NCBI GenBank assembly: GCA_024401435.1
Contig: JAKSLB010000004.1
Location: forward strand, 1-64,000
Direction: 5' to 3'
DNA length: 64,000 nucleotides
From: Paludibacteraceae bacterium
Lineage (GTDB): Bacteria > Bacteroidota > Bacteroidia > Bacteroidales > Paludibacteraceae
Positions 9,432-16,263 of this stretch are shown here, one piece after another. The translations under genes and the position numbers were made by a program. Position 1 is the stretch's first letter. Each line of letters opens with the position of its first letter. The notes below the pieces were generated by a model. It made no database searches. It was given only the letters and a program-made list of their open reading frames with translations, and was not told the origin of the DNA.

Positions 9432-9674
9432 TCATGCATCTCCTTTTATCATCTGTTCGAAATAAACACATTGTTGGTAATCTTCAGACTCACCATCAGT
9501 CCAACATCTTGCAATCATCTGTTCAAAGTCTGGACTGTATTCAAACAGCAATTTAGGGTTAGTCTCAAAATCCCCACTCTCAGGGTGGAATTCAATAATG
9601 ATCCCTGGGTAATATACGTCATCACTGGATACAGCTGTAAAATACCCTTTTCCGGGTATATCTTTAATTTTCAT
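9432..9674 (-). CDS. Small protein at the head of the cas operon
   Basis: I do not recognise this 80-residue acidic protein. It is rich in Tyr, Phe, Glu and Asp, with no membrane segment or Cys pair motif (2 Cys in total). It starts after GAGGACTAACA and ends 1 base before the cas8c start, so it is almost certainly co-transcribed and translationally coupled with the Cascade genes. Its position suggests a regulator or accessory factor of the CRISPR system, but an unrelated phage protein is equally possible. Confidence 0.7.
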   Translation of the reverse strand: MKIKDIPGKGYFTAVSSDDVYYPGIIIEFHPESGDFETNPKLLFEYSPDFEQMIARCWTDGESEDYQQCVYFEQMIKGDA

Positions 9675-9700
9675 TGTTAGTCCTCGTATATTGTGTCTAG

Positions 9701-9776
9701 AATGACTTATTTTGGGGCTTTACTGCAAATATGTATAAATTAACGTATTCACAATAAAACCCCGTTGTAAGTCATT
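9701..9776 (-). promoter_or_regulatory. Long hairpin upstream of the cas operon
   Basis: AATGACTTA and TAAGTCATT form a perfect 9-bp outer stem, extended by GGGGTTTTA against TAAAGCCCC, around a loop of about 30 bases. It lies in the 115-base gap between an unrelated gene and the first gene of the cas operon. It could end the upstream transcript or control the cas leader mRNA. No U-tract and no copy of the phage promoter element is present here. Confidence 0.5.
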
Positions 9777-9789
9777 GTAGAGTGGTTAT

Positions 9790-10716
9790 TTATTTTTCCC
9801 ACGGATCTTTGAGTCTGTATTTCTTTTTAAACTCTTTAAGATGTGGTGCTATCTTCTGAGAGTCTTTTCTGATAGCTCTTGAACGGGCGGCCCCGATCCT
9901 AAGATATGGATTATCAGCGCATAGAACGATCGTACATGCTAAGTTATAAATGTTTTGTCTTAGCTCTGATATTGTCGTATTGATATCAATATCAAATTTA
10001 AGATAATCATTATAGTTAACATGAAACGTGTTCGTATGATGTAGATCCACATCCAGGACGCCCGGTAATCCAAGTTCCTCCCAAACGGTTTTTGCAACTG
10101 TCAATTGAACATCTGCAAGTTTACGTCTTTTATGGGATTGTACTCGGATCATTTCAGGTAATCCCTGTTTTAACATATCCCTGTAAAATGACAAACATGT
10201 GTAGATGTATACAGCTACATGAGATAATTTGTTTCTGTATATCTTTACAGGTTTCATCCCATTTAGTTGAACTTCATTACCGTATTCATAACAACGAAAT
10301 TCTTCATTGTTATAATAGATGTTAAGTCTATCGTATGCAAACTGCTTGGTCGGTTCTACTCTGATACCAAAACGGTTTAACCAGAAGTTCAGAACTTTAC
10401 AACCGTCTTCTTTAAAGGGGTCTCCTGTTAATAAGAGATTGTCAGAATTGATATATGGCACCTTCTGATTATTTGAATATGTCATAATCAGTGATCTATC
10501 ATTCTTTTCTAATGTGTCATGATAGTAATATGGTGACATATAGATTTTATGGTCCTGTTCTGCAAACTGTTCAGTAAGTTTCTTATTAAGCCAATTGCAG
10601 TCAGACTGAAACTCGGAAACCCGAGATGATTTGAAAATTTCAACACCATCACAGGTTAAGCTCATCTTTCCGTTTTCAACTTTTCCTGTGAACCATGAAC
10701 ATTCATACGTTTCCAT
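9790..10716 (-). CDS. Hypothetical protein, 308 aa
   Basis: I do not recognise this protein. It is rich in Tyr and Asn and ends in a basic stretch (KEFKKKYRLKDPWEK). No nucleotide-binding or metal motif is evident. The start at 10716 is chosen because AAAGGAG lies 6 bases before it; an in-frame extension to 10803 would overlap the upstream gene much more. The chosen start overlaps the preceding gene by 14 bases, typical of a compact phage operon. Confidence 0.75.
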   Translation of the reverse strand: METYECSWFTGKVENGKMSLTCDGVEIFKSSRVSEFQSDCNWLNKKLTEQFAEQDHKIYMSPYYYHDTLEKNDRSLIMTYSNNQKVPYINSDNLLLTGDPFKEDGCKVLNFWLNRFGIRVEPTKQFAYDRLNIYYNNEEFRCYEYGNEVQLNGMKPVKIYRNKLSHVAVYIYTCLSFYRDMLKQGLPEMIRVQSHKRRKLADVQLTVAKTVWEELGLPGVLDVDLHHTNTFHVNYNDYLKFDIDINTTISELRQNIYNLACTIVLCADNPYLRIGAARSRAIRKDSQKIAPHLKEFKKKYRLKDPWEK

Positions 10717-11032
10717 GTTTTTCTCCTTTGATTCTTTTACAGTATGATCCAGTATATCCGTCTGAATAGTCCAGTAGTTTACACCATGATTTTGGCATAT
10801 CATCTACAGTAGGACCAAACGATACCGGAACCTCATTATAATAACACTTATTGTCTTTATCTTTTACACACATAAAGACTGAAGCTCTATATGTGTTTCC
10901 TTCTTTGACCAGTGTCCACACATGTGAACCACCGCGGGTGACAATCTTTTCAGGTTTTACACCCATGTCGTTTAATAGTGACTTTACAATTCGTTCAAAC
11001 GAACCACTATAATTACAACTATAGTATCCCAT
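10703..11032 (-). CDS. Hypothetical protein, 109 aa
   Basis: This small protein begins MGYYSCNYSGSF and contains a run of aromatic and Cys residues. I do not recognise the family. The ATG at 11032 is chosen because AAGGAG lies 7 bases before it. A TTG six bases earlier is less likely. It overlaps the next gene by 14 bases. Confidence 0.7.
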   Translation of the reverse strand: MGYYSCNYSGSFERIVKSLLNDMGVKPEKIVTRGGSHVWTLVKEGNTYRASVFMCVKDKDNKCYYNEVPVSFGPTVDDMPKSWCKLLDYSDGYTGSYCKRIKGEKHGNV

Positions 11033-11057
11033 CTCCAAACTCCTTTTTTAATTGATT

Positions 11058-11498
11058 TTATATTGTTCTTACATATCTGACACTTAAACAATCGTTCATA
11101 CTTGTACACAACATGTATTTCAAATCGTTGTTTATGAACCAACTGTATGCGTTTCGATGTGTATAGGTTTCAGAGGTCCAAAACGCAGTCCCCTGTTGAA
11201 AAATGCAGGTATGTTTCAAACTGTAATCATAGATACCTGCATTTGGTAGAACGTTGTTTGTGATATCCACAAGATTTGTCAAGTCCTTTATTTCATTCCT
11301 GGTTGGAAGTCTCCACCCTTCAGGGGCGGCTTTCATTGCAGTCCTCCAATTGTAAAGACAACCAAATTTAGAACGATTTTCAGGATTGTTATCTGGATAG
11401 TGATGTTTAATAGACGTATTTTGATAGTTATCAAGAAACCATTCAAGATTTCCTATCTTAATGGTCCGATAGATTATACCGTCTCTATCTTTCAGCAT
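11058..11498 (-). CDS. FISUMP-domain protein
   Basis: This 146-residue protein shows the layout of the Fibrobacter succinogenes major paralogous domain: KIGNLEWFLDNY, then FGCLYNWRTAMKAAPEGWRLPTRNEI, then GTAFWTSETYT and a final SVRYVR. These proteins are usually surface or secreted in anaerobic bacteria, and the fold is related to formylglycine-generating/C-type-lectin-like domains. No signal peptide is seen, so it is probably an intracellular or virion protein. Its role in a phage is unknown; ligand binding is a guess. It overlaps the upstream gene by 14 bases. Confidence 0.75.
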   Translation of the reverse strand: MLKDRDGIIYRTIKIGNLEWFLDNYQNTSIKHHYPDNNPENRSKFGCLYNWRTAMKAAPEGWRLPTRNEIKDLTNLVDITNNVLPNAGIYDYSLKHTCIFQQGTAFWTSETYTHRNAYSWFINNDLKYMLCTSMNDCLSVRYVRTI

Positions 11499-12264
11499 CT
11501 ACATATCCTATGTCTCCGTGTGGATATCTTTGTAATATTGCATCTGCTTCTTCAACAAGATGCAAGTTATCAATGATTTTGGAAATATCCCTTGAAGCAT
11601 AATCAACATTAAAATTCAATTTGATAAATGAATATTTTTTAACTGTTGGTGGTGCTTTAAAAGCTATATCCATGTTGTTTATATGTTCCAGTGTTAATGA
11701 CTCATCTTTAACTACCTCCCACTGTAAGTTATTGTCTTTTAAAGCTCTTTCTATTTCTGTATAGATCACCTCTTCAAGACGTTTTAGTTTCTTTAATGTA
11801 GGGTCTACTTCTGCATAGACCCGCCTCTCCACATCAAATACCGATTTAATGTTTCCTTCTAATTGATGCAGGGCTTCCACATGAATAACACCTTTAGTGA
11901 ATTCATTATCGCGGATCTGCATTGTTACTACAGGACCTTCCCCGTTGAATGTTATGTCAATAACATCCCAGGTTTGGTCTTGTTTCAGACAAACACTGAT
12001 ATTGTAAAATGACGTGGTTTTCCTCAAAACAACATTGTCAAAATGTTTAACACGTTTTAACATCTTAACTGGTTTTTTGTTGTTAATGATTTCCCAACCG
12101 TCTGATTGAAGCTTCATCATAGCATCAATCGGAGACAGTTTTTCATCATCAAAAACAACTTTTTTGATCTCTTCTTGAACACCTGCATCACTTGTTAAAG
12201 TGACAAACTGACGTTGAAGAAGATTTTCTTTAAAATGAAGAATTGTATCTTTATTAATTTTCAT
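11485..12264 (-). CDS. Hypothetical protein, 259 aa
   Basis: I do not recognise this protein. It is mostly soluble-looking, with alternating beta-type segments and a charged helix near residues 155-185 (LKKLKRLEEVIYTEIERALK). It lies in a run of overlapping small genes; its start overlaps the preceding gene stop by 4 bases and its end overlaps the FISUMP gene. Confidence 0.7.
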   Translation of the reverse strand: MKINKDTILHFKENLLQRQFVTLTSDAGVQEEIKKVVFDDEKLSPIDAMMKLQSDGWEIINNKKPVKMLKRVKHFDNVVLRKTTSFYNISVCLKQDQTWDVIDITFNGEGPVVTMQIRDNEFTKGVIHVEALHQLEGNIKSVFDVERRVYAEVDPTLKKLKRLEEVIYTEIERALKDNNLQWEVVKDESLTLEHINNMDIAFKAPPTVKKYSFIKLNFNVDYASRDISKIIDNLHLVEEADAILQRYPHGDIGYVDAER

Positions 12265-12656
12265 TCTATATATCCTTTCACCTCTACTTTAAGAGGTAAT
12301 TCTTTTACTTGGGCGGTCTGTCTGCAATAGTCAGCATTCTTACCCAAAAACTGCTCACAGTAATATGCATCAGCAGACACCGCGGCTTTTAATTGTCCGT
12401 GTGTATACAATGATGTTTTTACTGTTGCACCAGGTTTGACATTTTTAACTGGAACGTAAAAATCCTCCGTCAAAATCCTATCTGATTTATCTGGTGGATA
12501 ATACGTACAAGTGACAAACATCATGTTTACCGTGATGTCACTATCATTGACCAATGTAAGATTTATTCTAGCACGTTGGTCATTGATAAATTTAACAGTT
12601 CCTGTAGACGGTTGTACACTGAGAATTGTTGACAATAGAAACATTAATAATAACAT
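12261..12656 (-). CDS. Secreted or membrane-anchored small protein
   Basis: This 131-residue protein starts MLLLMFLLSTILSVQPSTG, a hydrophobic N-terminus that looks like a signal peptide or short membrane anchor but lacks a strong basic N-region. The rest is beta-rich with three spaced cysteines (TCTYYP, YYCEQF, DYCRQ). The ATG at 12656 is favoured because AAAGG lies 7 bases before it. Envelope location is inferred; function is unknown. It could alter the cell surface during infection, for example in superinfection exclusion, but nothing proves that. Confidence 0.6.
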   Translation of the reverse strand: MLLLMFLLSTILSVQPSTGTVKFINDQRARINLTLVNDSDITVNMMFVTCTYYPPDKSDRILTEDFYVPVKNVKPGATVKTSLYTHGQLKAAVSADAYYCEQFLGKNADYCRQTAQVKELPLKVEVKGYIE

Positions 12657-12660
12657 ATGA

Positions 12661-12954
12661 TTACCTTTCAATTAAAGTGAAATTGGATTCGTTGAATACC
12701 TGTAACTTTGTTAATACCTGTGTTAATTCTGTTACAGCTTTAAATAAATCCTGATCTATAGGTAAAGAAATGTTTTGTACAGCGACATGGTGTTTTTGAT
12801 ATGTGAATACACCCTTGTACTGTTTATTCTCACCGTCAGTAATAATGGAAACTACACTCAGTTTCCAATTAAGTTGTTTTCTTGACAACATATCACTGAC
12901 AAGTGATTTTATCACGTCTTTTAGCTTTTGATTTTGTAAACACCTTTCATTCAT
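12661..12954 (-). CDS. Hypothetical protein, 97 aa
   Basis: I do not recognise this protein. It has a charged N-terminus (NERCLQNQKLKDVIKSLV) and a beta-rich middle. It overlaps the preceding gene by 8 bases and is part of the same run of small genes. Confidence 0.65.
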   Translation of the reverse strand: MNERCLQNQKLKDVIKSLVSDMLSRKQLNWKLSVVSIITDGENKQYKGVFTYQKHHVAVQNISLPIDQDLFKAVTELTQVLTKLQVFNESNFTLIER

Positions 12955-13534
12955 CAGTATTCTCCTCTGTCACAACATCAGATCCTCTTCTGATGTATGC
13001 TAGTTTGTTAGCATCGGTGACATAAAAATTCAATGAACAAATTTCTTTCAGCAAAGCAATCTGATCGTCTTTGGCATGAGAAATGATGAATAATTCATCA
13101 AGTTCCTCATAAATACGTTGTAAGTCACCTAAACGTTCTGGTGTTACAGGTTCATAGTTATCAACATAGATTTTACATGAAGGTTCGATACCATCAAGCA
13201 ATTCAATCGTTGATAATAGAACGTGTTTACCATAAAGATAAGCGACTTTAATGAAGATTCTTAAACGAAGATTTTCACCTTCCTCTATGACACTCAATTT
13301 ACATTGTGGTAAACCGACTGTAAAATGAGCATTACACAGTGTGTCATGAACCTCCATAGGAGGAACCACTGTGGAGATCGGTGATGCTTCAATTGCATCT
13401 CTCCATGGTTTGGATTTTGGTTTTAAGATATCCCGTTTAACTTCATATGGTGAATCTTCACCACGAAAAGTATTGTGAATGGTGTTCATAACTAATAATT
13501 GGAAGGATTTTTCAGTGCCGCTAGTTTGAATCAT
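12947..13534 (-). CDS. Hypothetical protein, 195 aa
   Basis: I do not recognise this protein. It is predicted soluble with an acidic C-terminus (VVTEENTDE). It follows a 46-base gap, and AGGAGTACATT precedes its ATG, giving a good ribosome binding site. It seems to be the first gene of the 9.8-13.5 kb run that ends before the cas operon. Confidence 0.7.
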   Translation of the reverse strand: MIQTSGTEKSFQLLVMNTIHNTFRGEDSPYEVKRDILKPKSKPWRDAIEASPISTVVPPMEVHDTLCNAHFTVGLPQCKLSVIEEGENLRLRIFIKVAYLYGKHVLLSTIELLDGIEPSCKIYVDNYEPVTPERLGDLQRIYEELDELFIISHAKDDQIALLKEICSLNFYVTDANKLAYIRRGSDVVTEENTDE

Positions 13535-13580
13535 AATGTACTCCTATTCTTTTTATTTAAGACTTATTAGTTCAAGTCTT

Positions 13581-13778
13581 TTAGTTTATTTTGTTGAAAC
13601 CGTATTCACTTAAAATACGGTTGATGTGTTCTTTAGAATGATACGTAGGATGCAGCTTCATAATTCCATATACGATTTTACCATCGTCTTTTTGGAATTC
13701 TTTAACTACGATCCTACGTTGTTCATTCTGAAAGAAGAAAGACCTTAAATGTTTAAGATTATTTCTCACTATCGTCAT
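13581..13778 (-). CDS. Small basic protein, 65 aa
   Basis: A short basic protein (NNLKHLRSFFFQNEQRRIVVKEF) of unknown role. The start lies after GGGGATGACG. It overlaps the end of the small gene upstream by 20 bases. A 7-bp inverted repeat (AAGACTT at 13559-13565 and AAGTCTT at 13574-13580) lies at its stop codon and may end the transcript weakly. Confidence 0.6.
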   Translation of the reverse strand: MTIVRNNLKHLRSFFFQNEQRRIVVKEFQKDDGKIVYGIMKLHPTYHSKEHINRILSEYGFNKIN

Positions 13779-13929
13779 CCCCGATGTGATTGATAATCTT
13801 GTAGAAGCTATTCAAAACGTCCTCAATGTCTGTGTCATCATCAATATTAATTTGATTGATAATGTTCCGAACAAATGGAACGTTTTGGTGATTAAGATAG
13901 AGGTCCAGACATTCTTTCATAGAAAACAT
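13759..13929 (-). CDS. Small acidic protein, 56 aa
   Basis: This short reading frame begins MFSMKECLDLYLN and is acidic (NIDDDTDIEDV, then GDDDSEK at the end). AAAAGGAG lies 7 bases before the ATG, among the better ribosome binding sites in the region, which argues that it is real despite its length. It overlaps the next gene by 20 bases. Function unknown. Confidence 0.65.
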   Translation of the reverse strand: MFSMKECLDLYLNHQNVPFVRNIINQINIDDDTDIEDVLNSFYKIINHIGDDDSEK

Positions 13930-14002
13930 AATAGAACTCCTTTTTTAAGTTGATTGTTTTGAGCGTGATGTTTAGGTATGCGCTCCCCACCTGTTAAAGT
14001 GG

Positions 14003-14434
14003 TTATTTAAAAATTTTCTCGGTTTCCTGGTCTTCCGACCAGTACCACCGATACTCCAACAATTCTCTACCGATCGATAGCAGGGCGCACTTGTCCTCTG
14101 CCCATCTTTCGAGAAGAAGCTCTTCTTCAGGGGTTAGTTCGTCGCGAAGCTGGAGATCATCAATATCCTTTTGGGATACTGATAATTGACCCTGCTCAAG
14201 GAGCAAAGCCTCTTCAACTCCCGAATAAAAATCATCCTCCACGTAGAGGACAGTTTGCAAACCAAGCCCTTTTAGCTCCTCTATTTGAGAGGGGTAAAAG
14301 TAACCTGGTTGTTTCTCAATGGCTTCAATGTAATCCAAAACAGTGCCGCAGTACGGCAAATTAAGGTTTCTTGAAACATCTGGGGAAATTTCAAAACTAT
14401 TGTCGATGGTTTTAATTACAACTGAATTACTCAT
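14003..14434 (-). CDS. Acidic hypothetical protein, 143 aa
   Basis: This acidic, Leu/Glu-rich protein (LTPEEELLLERWAEDK) has no recognised domain. AAAAGGAG lies 7 bases before the ATG. Its coding sequence is visibly richer in G and C than the neighbours, which may point to separate origin. It has its own transcription unit: the shared phage promoter element lies about 260 bases upstream, and the transcript would carry a long, highly structured leader before this gene. That layout suggests control through the leader. Confidence 0.7.
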   Translation of the reverse strand: MSNSVVIKTIDNSFEISPDVSRNLNLPYCGTVLDYIEAIEKQPGYFYPSQIEELKGLGLQTVLYVEDDFYSGVEEALLLEQGQLSVSQKDIDDLQLRDELTPEEELLLERWAEDKCALLSIGRELLEYRWYWSEDQETEKIFK

Positions 14435-14489
14435 GGTAAACTCCTTTTTATTAGTGTTAATACTTAAAATAGTTAAAACAGACCTTTAT

Positions 14490-14664
14490 CGCCCCTCAGG
14501 GGCGCTCCTATGATCATCGGTTTAGAGAAAGTTGTCAAAGAACAATCGCTTGGTGCTTTTGCACTTCGCAGTCCAGTCTAGTCAATATACCTGTTATTGC
14601 CATCTAGGTTAACAGGTCAATGTATTGAATTGGAATGATACCTTGCCAAGGTATCCTACATTGA
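14490..14664 (-). ncRNA. Structured RNA leader or small RNA
   Basis: Downstream of a promoter-like element the minus-strand RNA can form consecutive perfect stems. TCAATGTA/TACATTGA (14617-14624 with 14657-14664) encloses GATACCTT/AAGGTATC (14637-14655). CCTGTTA/TAACAGG (14590-14616) abuts the first helix with no gap. GTGC/GCAC (14553-14564) and CGCCCC/GGGGCG (14490-14504) follow. No tRNA or known riboswitch class is recognised. It may be a cis-acting leader of the gene at 14003-14434 or a free small RNA. Confidence 0.55.
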
Positions 14665-14691
14665 AAAAGAAAACACAAGGTCTTCCCTTTC

Positions 14692-14714
14692 ATATATACA
14701 GGATTTTAACTCAA
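14692..14714 (-). promoter_or_regulatory. Phage promoter element upstream of the structured RNA
   Basis: Carries TTGAGTT followed by AAAATCCTGTATATATG on the minus strand, the same element found before many other units in this window. It lies just downstream of the terminator at 14812-14865 and would begin transcription of the structured leader and the gene at 14003-14434. Confidence 0.65.
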
Positions 14715-14811
14715 TTTTGTCTAAAGCGCCAAAGTTCTCATAAGTTCTTTCTATATAGAGCCAAATGTCCGATAACTGTCTTTCTGTAGTGCCAAATCTG
14801 TGATAAATTTT

Positions 14812-14865
14812 GTCAGAAAAATAAAGACCTCTCACCTAGGAATGGAGTCCTAAGAAAGAGGTCTT
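14812..14865 (-). terminator. Intrinsic terminator after the sigma-factor operon
   Basis: AAGACCTCT pairs with AGAGGTCTT (9 bp, with a further short stem in the loop), followed on the minus strand by TTTATTTTT. It sits directly after the stop of the gene at 14873-15148. Confidence 0.85.
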
Positions 14866-14872
14866 AATTAAG

Positions 14873-15148
14873 TTATACTGTTGGAATTGTCGGATCGTCT
14901 GCTCTCAACCGTAATTGTTGATGTAAAAGGTTGTAATCTTCGTATGAAATTTTGAAATAGTCTGCAAGGAATTCTTGTGTATAGAGAAGTAATTTTAAAC
15001 ATGAATCTATATGATCTTCATCGATACCGTTTTCTTTTACTATATCTTTACACATGGAATCCAGTCCAATGATAAGTCTCAGTGCAGTAACACTGTCAGC
15101 TGTCCTACTGCTTCCTGTATGTTTTTTATTCGTCTTCTTGTTCTTCAT
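14873..15148 (-). CDS. Hypothetical protein, 91 aa
   Basis: Starts MKNKKTNKKHTGSSRTADSV: a basic N-terminus followed by a helical, Leu-rich remainder. Function is unknown. The ATG at 15148 overlaps the upstream gene by 23 bases. It is the last gene of the unit that begins with RNA ligase and sigma factor. Confidence 0.65.
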   Translation of the reverse strand: MKNKKTNKKHTGSSRTADSVTALRLIIGLDSMCKDIVKENGIDEDHIDSCLKLLLYTQEFLADYFKISYEDYNLLHQQLRLRADDPTIPTV

Positions 15149-15362
15149 TGATACTATCCAGATACTCATCAAGTCCTGACCATGTTTCCATAAGAACATT
15201 TAGGTCAGCATCTACGATTAAGTGTTCTACATCAAATCTACAGATTTCATGCTCCAGTTCATAAACATCAGTACCATCATTTAATGTTTCACTATCGAAA
15301 ACATAATAGGTTCCCTGTTTACCTGGGATTTTAATTCTGTTTCTTTGTTTTAACTCGTACAT
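15126..15362 (-). CDS. Hypothetical protein, 78 aa
   Basis: Begins MYELKQRNRIKIPGKQGTYY and ends in an acidic stretch (NEEQEDE). It is unrecognised. The start codon overlaps the stop of the sigma factor, so translation is probably coupled and the two may be made together. Confidence 0.65.
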   Translation of the reverse strand: MYELKQRNRIKIPGKQGTYYVFDSETLNDGTDVYELEHEICRFDVEHLIVDADLNVLMETWSGLDEYLDSINEEQEDE

Positions 15363-16258
15363 CAAACAATCTCCAGTTTTTTGGATAAAACTTTCTTTAA
15401 TTTTTTAAATGCATTTAGTTTTGCTGAATTGACATTCTGTTTAGTTACTTTAAACTTACGTGCAATATCTGCATCTGTTTCAAAACGTCCCTTCAGTATT
15501 TCATTGACGACTTTTCTTTCCAACTTGGAAAGGTCTGCGCGTCTGATCCATTTCAGGATCCGTTCATTATCAATCTTTGTGATACATTTATCTGCAATCT
15601 CATTTGGTTCGGTTGCTAAACGTGTATCTGTACAAACATGTGCTAACAGATGCTCCTGTTCTTCTTTTTCTTTTGAAAAATCTCCACAGTCCATCTCAAA
15701 TGAAATCGCCTGTTGTCCACAAAATTCTTCAATCTTGTAAACACTAGACATTTCAATATCAAGCATCTTAGCTAACTCTTCACGATGTTCACCAAGAGTT
15801 CCTGGTCGTGAATATATGTAGTTGTATGCTTGATAGACAACATATACAGGTAATGTTTCCACATTCTCTGCGTATCTGTTCATACCGGGTCTTATTGCAG
15901 AAAGTTCTTTACATAAATCCCTGTATGCACCATGTTTTGCATAAGATGATAAACGAACACCTTTTGATGGGTCAAATTTGTCTATAGCTTTGATAGCATA
16001 GAGTGCTTCCTGTTGGATAATGTCCATCTTATCTCGTAGAGAATCATATTGTTCAGGCCATGATTTAATGACTTGACTTAATGACTTCATCAGATGAACA
16101 ACCAATATGTTCCGTGCTTCTATATCTCTGTCTTTCTGCCATGCATACACTAAACGTGTTTCCTCTTCAGCAGATAAGATTTTCAGATCTTTAACATGGG
16201 ACCAGTATGCTCTATATGCAGTACCTGTTAATTTGTTGTCGTTTGTTTTGGATCGCAT
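15362..16258 (-). CDS. RNA polymerase sigma factor, sigma-70 family
   Basis: This 298-residue protein has the two hallmark parts of the family. Region 2 lies in the N-terminal half (EEETRLVYAWQ, then DIIQQEALYAIKAIDKFDPSKGVRLSSYA, like the core-binding and -10 recognition helix). Region 4 is a C-terminal helix-turn-helix (DADIARKFKVTKQNVNSAKL). It would direct host RNA polymerase to phage promoters. The middle differs from housekeeping factors. It is a natural candidate to read the shared promoter element in this window, though this is inference. It is longer than T4 gp55. Confidence 0.85.
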   Translation of the reverse strand: MRSKTNDNKLTGTAYRAYWSHVKDLKILSAEEETRLVYAWQKDRDIEARNILVVHLMKSLSQVIKSWPEQYDSLRDKMDIIQQEALYAIKAIDKFDPSKGVRLSSYAKHGAYRDLCKELSAIRPGMNRYAENVETLPVYVVYQAYNYIYSRPGTLGEHREELAKMLDIEMSSVYKIEEFCGQQAISFEMDCGDFSKEKEEQEHLLAHVCTDTRLATEPNEIADKCITKIDNERILKWIRRADLSKLERKVVNEILKGRFETDADIARKFKVTKQNVNSAKLNAFKKLKKVLSKKLEIV

Positions 16259-16263
16259 GTTTG

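Noticed and set aside
2-9674. Type I-B or other subtype for the CRISPR locus
   Set aside because: No cas6, the large subunit is Csd1-like and the repeat hairpin is of the type I-C kind.
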